A DNA stretch of 64,000 bases from Agilicoccus flavus (GTDB lineage: Bacteria; Actinomycetota; Actinomycetes; Actinomycetales; Dermatophilaceae), in NCBI RefSeq assembly GCF_014857905.1, contig NZ_JACYXE010000006.1, positions 62,001-126,000 on the forward strand. Reading direction: 5' to 3'. Below, piece by piece: positions 26,661 to 45,700 of this stretch. The first letter of the stretch is position 1, and each line of letters starts with the position of its first letter. The notes below the pieces were generated by a model. The model was given only the letters and a program-made list of their open reading frames with translations, had not been told where the DNA came from and made no database searches. A program made the position numbers and the translations under genes.

Positions 26661-28049
26661 TCAGTCGCGAGCGAGTATCTCCCGTAAGCGCGCTCGGGCC
26701 TCGGGTGCGCGTGAGCCGACGCCCTCGAGCTTGCTCGTGTCGAGCGTGCTGTGGGTGGGCCGGGGAGCCATCGCCTTGCCGGCGAAGAACTCCTCGGTGC
26801 TCACCCGCGCGACGTCGTCACGGTCCCGGCCGCGCAGCTCGAAGACGTCGGCGGCGATGTCGGCCCAGCTCTGCGTCGGGCCCGAGTTGGTCAGGTTGTA
26901 CGTGCCGTAGGCCGCGCCGGTACGCACGAGGTGGACGATGCCCGCCGCGATGTCCTCGGTGAACGAGAGCCGGCCGAACTGGTCGTCGACGACCGACGGA
27001 CTCACGCCCTTGTCGGCGAGCATCGCCATCGTCGCGACGAAGTTCTTCCCCTCGCCGACGACCCAGCTCGTCCGCACGATGTAGTGCCGGGGGCAGGCGG
27101 CGACCAGGGCGTCGCCGGCCGCCTTCGTCTGGCCGTACACCCCGAGCGGAGAGAACGGCTCGTCCTCGTCGTGCTCCTCTCGCGTGCCGTCGAAGACGTA
27201 GTCGGACGAGACGTGGACCAACGGGATCCCGCGCTCGGTGGCGATGCGGGCCAGGCGCCCGACGCCCGTGACGTTCGTCGCCCACGCCTCCCGTCGACCC
27301 TCCGGGGTCTCTGCGGCGTCAACGGCGGTGTACGCCGCCGCGTTGATGATGGCGTCGACGTCGGCCCAGTCGATCTCGTCGAGAGTCTCGGGCCGGGCCA
27401 GGTCGGCCACGGCGCGCGGGAGGGCGAGCGCGTCGGGGATCGCCGACGCGAGGGCGCGCCCGAGCTGACCGCCGGCCCCGAGGATCACCGTCCGCCGCGC
27501 CCGGACGGGGCGGGACTGCGCGAGCGGCGGGTGCGACCGGTCGGCCTCGGACAGGACGGCCTCGTCGAGGGGGACCGGCCAGGCGATCCCCAGCTCGGGA
27601 TCGCCCAGCTGGACGAAGGTGTACCGCTCCTTGGCCGCGGGGCTCCAGTGGTCGTTGACGAGGTAGGCGTACGCCGTTCTTGGTTCGAGGGTCTGGTAGG
27701 CGTTGCCGACCCCGCGGGGCACGAACACCGCCGTGCCGGGCCCGATCTCGACGGTGACGACGCGGCCGTGGCCCGCACCGTCGCGCAGGTCGACCCAGGC
27801 CCCGAAGACGCGGCCCGTGGTGACGGAGACGAGCTTGTCCCACGGCTCCGCGTGGATGCCCCGGGTCACCCCGCGTTCCTCGTTGTACGAGACGTTCTGC
27901 TGGACGGGACCGAAGTCCGGCAGCCCCGCCGCGACCATCTTGGCCCGTTGCCAGTTCTCCTTGAACCAGCCGCGGTTGTCGCCGTGGACGGGCAGATCGA
28001 GGACGAGGAGGCCGGGGATGTCGGTCGTGCGGACGACGAGTTCGCTCAC
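26661..28049 (-). CDS. rmlCD: fused dTDP-4-dehydrorhamnose 3,5-epimerase / dTDP-4-dehydrorhamnose reductase
   Basis: The 462-residue protein joins two steps of dTDP-L-rhamnose synthesis. The first 180 or so residues are a cupin epimerase (DLPVHGDNRGWFKENWQR, VSYNEERGVTRGIHAEPWDKLV, VFVPRGVGNAYQTLE). From about residue 190 an SDR reductase follows (VILGAGGQLGRALA, INAAAYTAVDAAE, VHVSSDYVFDG and the catalytic YGQTK). Such RmlC-RmlD fusions are known in actinobacteria. The start is GTG 28049, or GTG 28055 six bases further upstream. It lies 44 bases after rmlB on the same strand, and probably in its operon. Confidence 0.93.
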   Translation of the reverse strand: MSELVVRTTDIPGLLVLDLPVHGDNRGWFKENWQRAKMVAAGLPDFGPVQQNVSYNEERGVTRGIHAEPWDKLVSVTTGRVFGAWVDLRDGAGHGRVVTVEIGPGTAVFVPRGVGNAYQTLEPRTAYAYLVNDHWSPAAKERYTFVQLGDPELGIAWPVPLDEAVLSEADRSHPPLAQSRPVRARRTVILGAGGQLGRALASAIPDALALPRAVADLARPETLDEIDWADVDAIINAAAYTAVDAAETPEGRREAWATNVTGVGRLARIATERGIPLVHVSSDYVFDGTREEHDEDEPFSPLGVYGQTKAAGDALVAACPRHYIVRTSWVVGEGKNFVATMAMLADKGVSPSVVDDQFGRLSFTEDIAAGIVHLVRTGAAYGTYNLTNSGPTQSWADIAADVFELRGRDRDDVARVSTEEFFAGKAMAPRPTHSTLDTSKLEGVGSRAPEARARLREILARD

Positions 28050-28093
28050 TGTCACAGGGTCCTGACGTGGGAGGGGTGGGCGGCGGGTGGGAT

Positions 28094-30126
<2,033 letters not shown>

Positions 30127-30202
30127 GGGCCTGTTCCGCGCGCCCCGGCAGGCCGTGGCACGGGGCGGTCCAGGCGCCCGGGGGAATGTCGGAGGCCGAC
30201 TC

Positions 30203-30208
30203 TAGGCT
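30203..30208 (+). promoter_or_regulatory. candidate -10 for mfd
   Basis: TAGGCT, a good TANNNT match, lies 63 bases before the mfd ATG in the 145-base gap after rmlA. The -35 is unclear. Confidence 0.35.
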
Positions 30209-30271
30209 GTCTATCGACGGACGCCTGCGAACCCGGGCTGCCACTTCGTTTCCACAGGAGCCTGCCCACCC

Positions 30272-33973
<3,702 letters not shown>

Positions 33974-34060
33974 TGGCGGGCGAGGCACGCACGATGACCG
34001 AGAATGGGATCCATCCGGGACCCGGGCGAGCAGGCCCGGGCCGGCACGAGAGGAACTGCG

Positions 34061-34597
34061 GTGAGCGCACACACGGCTCGTAGGCGGATGACGATGCGGG
34101 CGGCCGCGGCGGGGCTGGCCCTCGCCGGCGCCGTCACCACGGCGTCGTGCTCCGTCCCGACCCCCGGCGTCGCGGCCCGCGTCCAGGGGCAGGAGATCCC
34201 CGAGCAGGCGATCGACGACATCGCCGCCGACTTCGCCTCCGTCCAGGGGGCGCAGGTGCCGCAGCGGAGCCAGATCGCGTTCGTGCTCATCGCGCGGCCC
34301 TTCGTGCAGCAGGCGCTCGGCGCGCAGGCCTCCCGCGTGTCGACGGCCTCCGTGCGCTCGGCGCTCGCCCAGCAGCTCCCGGACCCGTCGCCGGCCACGG
34401 TCGAGTTCTTCCACACCCAGCAACTCGCCCAGCAGTTCGACGAGCGGACGAGCGCCGCGTTCCAGAAGGCGATGACGACCGCCGACGTGCAGGTCAACCC
34501 CAAGTACGGCACCTGGGCCCCCGACCAGGGAGGCCTGACGCCGTACAACCCCGACTGGCTCGCCAAGCCCTTCGCCGCGCCCAACCCGGCCGGCTGA
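34061..34597 (+). CDS. putative SurA-N-like lipoprotein between mfd and mazG
   Basis: The 178-residue product starts VSAHTARRRMTMRAAAAG followed by a hydrophobic stretch and TTASC, a plausible lipobox with the cysteine as lipid anchor. The mature part has VQGQEIPEQAIDDIAADF near its start, resembling SurA/PrsA-type chaperone N-terminal domains, but no rotamase domain follows. The function is unknown. GTG 34061 has AGAGGA six bases upstream. It lies 87 bases after mfd and is followed after four bases by mazG. M. tuberculosis also carries a lipoprotein gene (lpqU) in this neighbourhood, between mazG and eno. Confidence 0.75.
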   Translation: MSAHTARRRMTMRAAAAGLALAGAVTTASCSVPTPGVAARVQGQEIPEQAIDDIAADFASVQGAQVPQRSQIAFVLIARPFVQQALGAQASRVSTASVRSALAQQLPDPSPATVEFFHTQQLAQQFDERTSAAFQKAMTTADVQVNPKYGTWAPDQGGLTPYNPDWLAKPFAAPNPAG

Positions 34598-34601
34598 GCG
34601 C

Positions 34602-35309
34602 GTGGGCGCCGACCCCGCCCACGCCGACCCGTCGGAGCCGGGCGTCCACGCCGCCGCGTCGGGCGGAACGTCGCGTCCAGCCGACCTCTCTCGGGTGGCC
34701 GAGCTCGTCGCGGTCATGGACCGGCTGCGCTCACCGGGCGGATGCCCGTGGGATGCGCAGCAGACGCACGCCACCCTCGCCCCGTACGCGGTGGAGGAGG
34801 CCCACGAACTCGCCGACGCCATCGCCGCCGGCGACCCCGACGACATCGCCGACGAGCTCGGCGACGTCCTGCTCCAGGTCGTCTTCCACGCCCGGGTCGC
34901 CGCCGACGCGCCCGACCCGGCCGCCCGGTTCGACCTCGACGACGTCGCCGGCCGCATCGTCGCCAAGCTGCGCCGCCGCCACCCCCACGTGTTCGCCGAC
35001 GGCTCCGCCCGCACCCCGGGCGAGGTGGAGGTGAGCTGGGAGGAGATCAAGCGGCGCGAGAAGCCGGAGCGCACCGGCCCCCTCGACGGACTGCCCACGG
35101 GTCTGCCGCCCCTGGAGCGCGCCGCGAAGGTCGCCTCCCGCCTGTCCCGCGCGGGCCGGGCCGACGAGGTGTCCGCCGCCGCGGCGGCCCTGCCCGACGG
35201 CCCCGGCGCCCGCCTGCTGCGCGAGGCGCTGGCCTGCGCCGCGACGGGCGTCGACCCGACGACGGAACTGCGCGCCGCGCTGCGCGAGGTCGAGTCCCGG
35301 CTCTCCTGA
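34602..35309 (+). CDS. mazG: nucleoside triphosphate pyrophosphohydrolase MazG
   Basis: The enzyme hydrolyses (deoxy)nucleoside triphosphates to monophosphates and pyrophosphate and protects against damaged nucleotides. The 235-residue product has the MazG signature: VMDRLRSPGGCPWDAQQTH, then YAVEEAHELADAI with the EExxE metal site, and DELGDVLLQVVFHA with ExxD. The RRHPHVFAD and VSWEEIKRREK segments follow. The first 30 residues are a variable Ala/Pro-rich head. GTG 34602 lies four bases after the preceding stop. The gene ends before a hairpin shared with the convergent aldehyde dehydrogenase gene. Confidence 0.92.
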   Translation: MGADPAHADPSEPGVHAAASGGTSRPADLSRVAELVAVMDRLRSPGGCPWDAQQTHATLAPYAVEEAHELADAIAAGDPDDIADELGDVLLQVVFHARVAADAPDPAARFDLDDVAGRIVAKLRRRHPHVFADGSARTPGEVEVSWEEIKRREKPERTGPLDGLPTGLPPLERAAKVASRLSRAGRADEVSAAAAALPDGPGARLLREALACAATGVDPTTELRAALREVESRLS

Positions 35310-35435
35310 GCGCGGCCCGCGCCGTTCTCCACCGCGTCCGGGGAGGCTGCCGGTCTCGGGTCGGCTCGTGACGTGGAGGTTCACGGACTCGCGCCGACCG
35401 CCCGCTCCGCTCCACCCTCGCCCGTCCGGGCACGG

Positions 35436-35472
35436 CGACGCCGGCCACCCGAGCGGGGGGCGGCCGGCGTCG
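35436..35472. terminator. bidirectional hairpin between mazG and aldehyde dehydrogenase
   Basis: CGACGCCGGCC (35436-35446) pairs with GGCCGGCGTCG (35462-35472), a perfect 11-base-pair stem with a 15-base loop. It lies between convergent genes, 11 bases from the dehydrogenase stop. Confidence 0.65.
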
Positions 35473-35482
35473 GGTCCGTCGC

Positions 35483-36961
35483 TCAGTGCAGCTTGACGTT
35501 GATCTGCTTGATCTGGGTGAAGCCTTCGAGCATGCCCTCCAGGGAGGCCTCGCGGCCGATGCCGGAGGTCTTCATGCCGCCGTAGGACTGGCCGACGAGC
35601 TGGCCGCCGCCCTGGTTGACCTGCACCCAGCCGGAGTCGATGCGGTTGGCCGTCGTGATGGCGGCGTCGAGGTCCTTGCTGAAGACGAACGCGGCCAGGC
35701 CGTAGTGCGTCCCGTTGGCCATCTCGACGACCTCGTCGACGTCCTTCCACGGGATGACCGACAGGACGGGCCCGAAGATCTCCTCCTGGGCGATGCGCCA
35801 GTCGTTGTCGACCCGCGAGAGGATCATGGGCGCGTGGTAGAAGCCGGGCTCGCCGACGGACAGATGGGGGCGGCCGTCGTAGGCGACCTCGACGCCCTCC
35901 TGGGACAGCCCGTCGTCGATGTAGCCCTGGACGCGGTCGTACTGCTTCGCGTTGATGATGCAGCCGATGTCGCTGGCCTCGTCCCGCGGGTCGCCGACCT
36001 TGAGGGCGGCGGCGGCCTCGACGAGGCGCTCGAGCACCGAGTCGTAGCAGTCCTCGTGGAGGAACAGCCGGGATCCGGCGGTGCAACTCTGCCCCTGGCG
36101 GGCGAACCGGGTCGACGCGATGAGCTGGCCGATGAGGTCGGGGGAGTCGGCGTAGTCGGGGAAGACGATCGACGGCGACTTGCCACCCAGCTCGAGGCTG
36201 GAGTGGGCGAGCCGCTGCCCCGCCTTCGCGGCGACGCCGCGCCCGACGAGGGTGGAGCCGGTGAACGAGACCTTGTCGACGTCGGGGTGGAGCGTCATGG
36301 CCTCGCCGACCTCGGCGCCGTATCCGGTGACGAGGTTGAAGACGCCCGCGGGCAGGTACTCGGCGCAGATCTGCGCGAGGCGCACGATCGTCAGCGGCGC
36401 GTCCTCCGCGGCCTTGATGACGATCGTGTTACCGGCCGCGAGGGCCGCAGGGATCTTGAACCCGGCGATGAGCAGCGGGCTGTTCCACGGCAGGATGCCG
36501 GCGACGACGCCGAGCGGCTGGCGGCGCGTGTACGACAGCTCGCCGTCGCCCGCGGGCAGCGTGACGCCCTTGACCTCACCGGCGACGCCACCGAAGTAGC
36601 GGAACAGGTTGATGAGGGTCTGCGCCTCGGGGCGGGCCTGCGTGCGCAGCGCGTTGCCGGTGTCGAGGGCGGTGAGCTGGGCGAGCCCCTCCGCCTCCGA
36701 CTCGAGCCGGTCGGCGATCGCGAGCAGCGCCTTCTGGCGCACGGTGAACGAGGTGCCGGACCAGCCGGGGAACGCGGCGCGGGCCGCCTTGACGGCCCGG
36801 TCGACGTCCTCCTCGGCGCCGCGGGGGGTCGTGGCGATGACGCGGTTGCGGTCCGTCGGCGTGATGATGTCGATCGTCTCGCCGGAGGCGGCGTCGACCC
36901 AGTCGCCGCCGATCAGCATCCGTTCCGTCGCGGGGGTGGTCGTGTCGGTGGTGGAGGTCAT
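35483..36961 (-). CDS. NAD(P)-dependent aldehyde dehydrogenase
   Basis: The 492-residue enzyme oxidises an aldehyde to the acid. It carries MLIGGDWVDAASGETIDI at the start, PWNSPLLIAGFKIPAALAAGN for the cofactor site, FTGSTLVGRG, LELGGKSPSIVF with the general-base glutamate (near residue 257) and GQSCTAGSRLF with the catalytic cysteine (near residue 292). It resembles betaine-aldehyde or medium-chain aldehyde dehydrogenases; it lacks the diagnostic features I would expect of CoA-acylating MmsA. It is transcribed toward mazG, with a minus-strand MFS transporter and a hydroxyisobutyrate-type dehydrogenase upstream; a 232-base gap with a hairpin suggests a separate transcript. Confidence 0.9.
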   Translation of the reverse strand: MTSTTDTTTPATERMLIGGDWVDAASGETIDIITPTDRNRVIATTPRGAEEDVDRAVKAARAAFPGWSGTSFTVRQKALLAIADRLESEAEGLAQLTALDTGNALRTQARPEAQTLINLFRYFGGVAGEVKGVTLPAGDGELSYTRRQPLGVVAGILPWNSPLLIAGFKIPAALAAGNTIVIKAAEDAPLTIVRLAQICAEYLPAGVFNLVTGYGAEVGEAMTLHPDVDKVSFTGSTLVGRGVAAKAGQRLAHSSLELGGKSPSIVFPDYADSPDLIGQLIASTRFARQGQSCTAGSRLFLHEDCYDSVLERLVEAAAALKVGDPRDEASDIGCIINAKQYDRVQGYIDDGLSQEGVEVAYDGRPHLSVGEPGFYHAPMILSRVDNDWRIAQEEIFGPVLSVIPWKDVDEVVEMANGTHYGLAAFVFSKDLDAAITTANRIDSGWVQVNQGGGQLVGQSYGGMKTSGIGREASLEGMLEGFTQIKQINVKLH

Positions 36962-37120
36962 GTCGTCCTTCCTAGCGCACGGGGACCCGCGACGTCATCA
37001 CGGTGTCCATCCGTGAGCGCATCGTCGGCCCGTCACGGCGTGCATCGAGGGTCCGGCGTGGGTCCAGGGTGGGTCCGTCGTGATGGCGCCCAGGCGCGTC
37101 GCCGGGGGCGGAGACGACGA

Positions 37121-37156
37121 GGGCGGGGCGGCGCGGTCGTCGCGCCGGCCCCGCCC
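37121..37156 (-). terminator. hairpin terminator of the transporter operon
   Basis: GGGCGGGGCGGCGCG (37121-37135) pairs with 37141-37156 around a five-base loop with one bulged G. It lies 39 bases past the minus-strand MFS stop at 37195. Confidence 0.65.
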
Positions 37157-37194
37157 TCACCCGCGGTCCGGGTCGGTCGCAGGTGGCCCGCCGA

Positions 37195-41312
<4,118 letters not shown>

Positions 41313-41323
41313 GCCGGGATCGC

Positions 41324-42097
41324 ATGACTGACGAGCGTCGCCGGTTCCGTCGCGGTTCCGGCCCGAGCAGTGTCTCGAGCGTGACGGGCGGGCCCGGTTC
41401 CGGGCCGGCCCGTCGCGCCGGGTCGTCGTCGACCCCGAACCGCGGCGCGCGTCGCCCCACCGCGGCCGGCCGGCCCCCGGGCGGGCCGGCCGGGGCAGCG
41501 GGCCGGCGCCCGGGCGCCCCGCGGCGGGACGGGCGGGCCGCCACCGGGTCCACCCGGGTCGCGGCCAGCCCGTTCGCGCGCCGGTCGACCCGCCGCCTCG
41601 CGATGCTGGGCGCGGTGTTCGTCCTGCTGGCGATCATGCTCGTGCCCACGGTGCGGGCCTACCTCAAGCAGCAGCACGACCTCGCGGAACTGCACGCCCA
41701 GCTCGACGCCCAGCGGGCCTCCGTGAGCGCCCTCGAGGACGAGAACCGGCGCTGGCAGGACCCGGCCTACGTCGAGCAGCAGGCCCGGGACCGCCTCAAG
41801 TTCGTCCGCCCGGGCGAGAAGGCCTACCAGGTCATCGGCGCCGAGAAGCTCCTCGGCGACCGCCTCACGGGCCGAGCGACGGTCGTCAACCCGAGCGCCG
41901 GGGACGACTCCGTGCCCTGGTACGGGCGCATGTGGAGTTCCGTCGTCATCGCCGACCGGATGGACACGGGCAGCGTCGACGCCCCTGTCAGCCCCATCGG
42001 CGGGGAGGACGTCCTGCCGGCAGACCCGGCGGCCCCGCCCGCCCCGACCGGCTCGTCCACGACCTCCGGCGCCGACGGCGTCGAGAACCTCCCGTGA
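41324..42097 (+). CDS. FtsB/DivIC-like septum formation initiator
   Basis: This 257-residue bitopic divisome protein has a long basic, Pro/Gly/Ala-rich cytoplasmic head (residues 1-90). One membrane helix follows (LAMLGAVFVLLAIMLVPTV, about residues 93-113), then a periplasmic coiled coil (YLKQQHDLAELHAQLDAQ) and WQDPAYVEQQARDRLKFVRPGEK. The last two elements are characteristic of FtsB/DivIC proteins encoded after eno in actinobacteria. The tail is variable. Its stop overlaps the next GTG (GTGA). Confidence 0.9.
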   Translation: MTDERRRFRRGSGPSSVSSVTGGPGSGPARRAGSSSTPNRGARRPTAAGRPPGGPAGAAGRRPGAPRRDGRAATGSTRVAASPFARRSTRRLAMLGAVFVLLAIMLVPTVRAYLKQQHDLAELHAQLDAQRASVSALEDENRRWQDPAYVEQQARDRLKFVRPGEKAYQVIGAEKLLGDRLTGRATVVNPSAGDDSVPWYGRMWSSVVIADRMDTGSVDAPVSPIGGEDVLPADPAAPPAPTGSSTTSGADGVENLP

Positions 42098-42687
42098 GCC
42101 CCGACTCCGGGATCGCGGGGGGTTCGGACGTCGCCGCGACCGAGCAGGCGGCCCCGGTGACGGGGGCGGCGCTCGCCGGTGACACCCGCGAGGGCGACGG
42201 TTTGGCGGTGGCGCAGGCCGACCTCGACGCCGTCGCCCACCAGCTCGGGCGGGTGCCGCGCGGTGTCGTCGAGGTCGCGTACCGGTGCCCGTGCGGGTGC
42301 CCGGCCGTGCTCGCCACGCTGCCGCGGCTGCCCGACGGGACGCCGTTCCCCACGACCTTCTACGCGACGTGCCCCCGCCTCACCGGCGCGATCAGCACGC
42401 TCGAGGCCGACGGGCTCATGCGCGACATGACGGCCCGCCTGCGCGAGGACGAGGACCTGGCCGCGGCGTACCGCGCCGCCCACGAGGACTACCTCGCGCG
42501 CCGGGAGCGCCTCGGCCACGTCGAAGAGATCGACGGCATCAGCGCCGGCGGCATGCCGACCCGCGTCAAGTGCCTGCACGTGCTCGTCGCCCACAGCCTC
42601 GCCGTCGGCCGGGGCGTCAACCCGCTCGGCGACGAGGCCCTCGACGCCCTCGGCCCGTGGTGGGCCGACGGCTGCTGCGGCGCCTGA
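42094..42687 (+). CDS. DUF501 family protein
   Basis: The 197-residue cytoplasmic protein has no known function; it is recognisable by VPRGVVEVAYRCPCGCPAVLATLPRLPDGTPFPT, FYATCPRLT and RVKCLHVLVAHSLAVGRGVNPLGDEAL. The paired cysteines (CPCGC, Cys-Leu-His, and the final GCCGA) could bind a metal. The variable first 40 residues are Ala-rich. It is coupled to the ftsB-like gene by GTGA and usually lies just before ppx in actinobacteria; here pyruvate carboxylase lies between them on the other strand. Confidence 0.88.
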   Translation: MSPDSGIAGGSDVAATEQAAPVTGAALAGDTREGDGLAVAQADLDAVAHQLGRVPRGVVEVAYRCPCGCPAVLATLPRLPDGTPFPTTFYATCPRLTGAISTLEADGLMRDMTARLREDEDLAAAYRAAHEDYLARRERLGHVEEIDGISAGGMPTRVKCLHVLVAHSLAVGRGVNPLGDEALDALGPWWADGCCGA

Positions 42688-42728
42688 CGGACCGCGCGAC
42701 GACCGGTCGACCGGCCGGCCGTGTCGAC

Positions 42729-42744
42729 GGGGGGTCGGCCCCCC
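42729..42744. terminator. short hairpin between DUF501 and pyruvate carboxylase genes
   Basis: Six G and six C pair around a TCGG loop, five bases from the pyc stop, between convergent genes. A GTCGAC inverted pair lies just before it. Confidence 0.45.
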
Positions 42745-42749
42745 ACCCC

Positions 42750-45700
42750 TTACTCCGCCGGGTCGAGCACGACGACGAGGTCGCCGCCCTCCAGGGGCCC
42801 GGTGCCGTTCAGCGCGACCCGCGCGACCGTGCCCGCGACGGGGGCGGTGATCGACGCCTCCATCTTCATGGCCTCGATCGTCGCGACGGTGTCGCCCGCC
42901 TCGACGGTGTCGCCCTGCGCGACGCTCACCGTGACGGCCCCGGCGAACGGGGCGGCCACCTGGCCGGGCACGGACGGGTCGGCCTTCTCGCGCTCGGTCA
43001 CCTCGGACGCGACCGAACGGTCGCGCACGTTGACGGGCCGCAGGTGGCCGTTGATCGTGCACATGACGTTGCGATAGCCGCGCTCGTCGGCCGGGCCGAC
43101 CGCCTCCAGGCCGAGCAGGAGCGTCTTGCCCTCCTCGAGCCGGACCTCGCGCTCCTCGCCCTGCCGCAAACCGTAGAAGTAGTCGATGCTCGGCAGCACC
43201 GAGACGTCGCCGTACAGCTGGCGCGCCTCGAGGAAGTCGCTGGTCGGGCCCGGGAAGAGCAGCGCGTTGAGCGTGGCCCGGCGGTCGGTGACGAGACCGG
43301 TGCGCTGCGCGTCGTCGAGCTCGGTGAGGCCGGGCCGGGCGGTGCGCCCCTCCAGTGCCTTGCTGCGGAACGGCTCCGGCCAGCCACCCGGCGGGTCGCC
43401 GAGCTCGCCCGAAAGGAACCCGATGACCGAGTCGGGGACGTCGTACCGACCGGGGTTCTCCTCGAAGTCGTCCGGGTCCGCCCCGACCGCGACGAGGTGC
43501 AGCGCGAGGTCGCCGACGACCTTGCTGCTCGGGGTCACCTTGACGATGTTGCCCAGGATGCGGTTGGCCGCCGCGTACATGTCCTCGATCTGCTCGAACT
43601 TCTCGCCGAGACCCAGCGCGATCGCCTGCTGGCGCAGGTTGCTCAGCTGGCCGCCGGGGATCTCGTGGAGGTAGACGCGGCCGGTCGGCGCGGGCAGCCC
43701 CGACTCGAACGGCGCGTACACCCGGCGCACCGCCTCCCAGTACGGCTCGAGCTCGCACACGGCCCGCAGGTCGAGGCCCGTCTCGCGCTCGGAGTGATCG
43801 GTCGCGGCCACGAGCGACGACATCGCCACCTGCGAGGTCGTGCCGGCGAGGGCCGCGCTCGCCGCGTCGACGGCGTCGACACCGGCGTCGATCGCCGCGA
43901 GGAGCGTGGCGAGCTGGCCGCCCGCGGTGTCGTGCGTGTGCAGGTGCACGGGCAGGTCGAAACGCTCGCGCAGCGCCGTGACGAGGGTGCGGGCGGCCGG
44001 GGCCCGCAGCAGGCCCGCCATGTCCTTGATCGCGATCACGTGGGCGCCCGCGTCGACGATGCGCTGCGCGAGGCCGAGGTAGTAGTCGAGCGTGTAGAGC
44101 GACTCGTTCGGGTCGGACAGGTCGCCGGTGTAGCAGAGCGCGACCTCGGCGACGGCCGTGCCGGTCTCGCGGACCGCCTCGATGGCGGGCGCCATCTGCG
44201 CGACGTCGTTGAGCGCGTCGAAGATGCGGAAGACGTCGATGCCGGTGGCCGCCGCCTCCTGCACGAACGCCGCCGTCACCTCCGTGGGGTAGGGCGTGTA
44301 CCCGACGGTGTTGCGCCCCCGCAGGAGCATCTGCAGGCAGATGTTCGGCACGGCCTCGCGCAGGCGCGCGAGCCGCTCCCACGGGTCCTCGCCGAGGAAC
44401 CGCAGCGCGACGTCGTAGGTCGCCCCGCCCCACGCCTCGATCGACCACAGCTGCGGGGTCGTGCGGGCCACGTGCTCCGCGGCCCCGAGCAGGTCGTAGG
44501 TGCGCACCCGCGTCGCGAGCAGGCTCTGGTGGGCGTCGCGGAACGTCGTGTCGGTGACGGCGACGCGCTTCTGCTCCCGCAGGCGGCGCGCGAAGCCCTC
44601 CGGCCCGTGGGAGAGGAGGAGCTGGCGGCTGCCGTCGCGCGGCGCGACGCCCAGGTCGGTGTCGGGCAGCTTCGAGCGGGGCTCGACGACGACCGGAGCC
44701 TCGCCGTTCGGCCGGTTGACGGTCACGTCGGCGAGGTAGCTGAGCAGCTTCGTCCCGCGGTCGGCCGAGCTGCGCGCCGTGAGCAGGTGGGGGTGGGTCT
44801 CGATGAACGACGTCGCGAGCCGCCCGGCCCGGAAGTCGGGGTCGTCGAGCACGGCCTGCAGGAACGGGATGTTCGTGCTCACTCCGCGGATGCGGAACTC
44901 GGCAATGGCCCGGGTCGCCCGCGAGACGGCGGTCTCGAAGTCCCGGCCCCGGCAGGTGAGCTTGGCGAGCATCGAGTCGAAGTGGGGGCTCACGGTGGCG
45001 CCGGTGTAGGTCGTCCCGCCGTCGAGGCGGACGCCGGCGCCGCCGGGGGAGCGGTAGGTCGTGATCTTGCCCGTGTCGGGGCGGAAGTCGTTCGCCGGGT
45101 CCTCGGTGGTGATGCGGCACTGCAGGGCGGCGCCGCGGAGGCGGATCGTGTCCTGGGCCAGGCCGAGGTCGGCCAGGGTGGCCCCGCCCGCGATACGCAT
45201 CTGCGACTGGACGAGATCGACGTCGGTGACCTCCTCGGTGACCGTGTGCTCGACCTGGATGCGCGGGTTCATCTCGATGAAGACGTGGTTGCCGTCGCGG
45301 TCGAGGAGGAACTCGACCGTGCCCGCGTTGCGGTAGCCGATCGCGCGGGCGAACGCCACCGCGTCGGCGCAGATCCTCTCGCGCAGCTCCGGGTCGAGGT
45401 GGGGGGCCGGGGCGATCTCGACGACCTTCTGGTGGCGCCGCTGGACCGAGCAGTCGCGCTCGAAGAGATGGATCACCCCGTCGTCGGGGCCGTCGCCGGT
45501 CCCGTCGGCGAGGACCTGGACCTCGATGTGCCGCGGGTCGACGACGGCCCGCTCGACGAACACCGTCGGGTCTCCGAACGCGCCCTCGGCCTCGCGCATG
45601 CACGCCTGCACCGCCTCGCGCAGGCGGGCCGGCTCGTCGACCCGCCGCATCCCGCGTCCGCCGCCGCCCGCGACGGCCTTGACGAACAGGGGGTAGGCCA

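Noticed and set aside
35483-36961. Methylmalonate-semialdehyde dehydrogenase (mmsA) completing the valine pathway
   Set aside because: It is distant from the valine operon and its motifs fit general aldehyde dehydrogenases better; I kept the general name.
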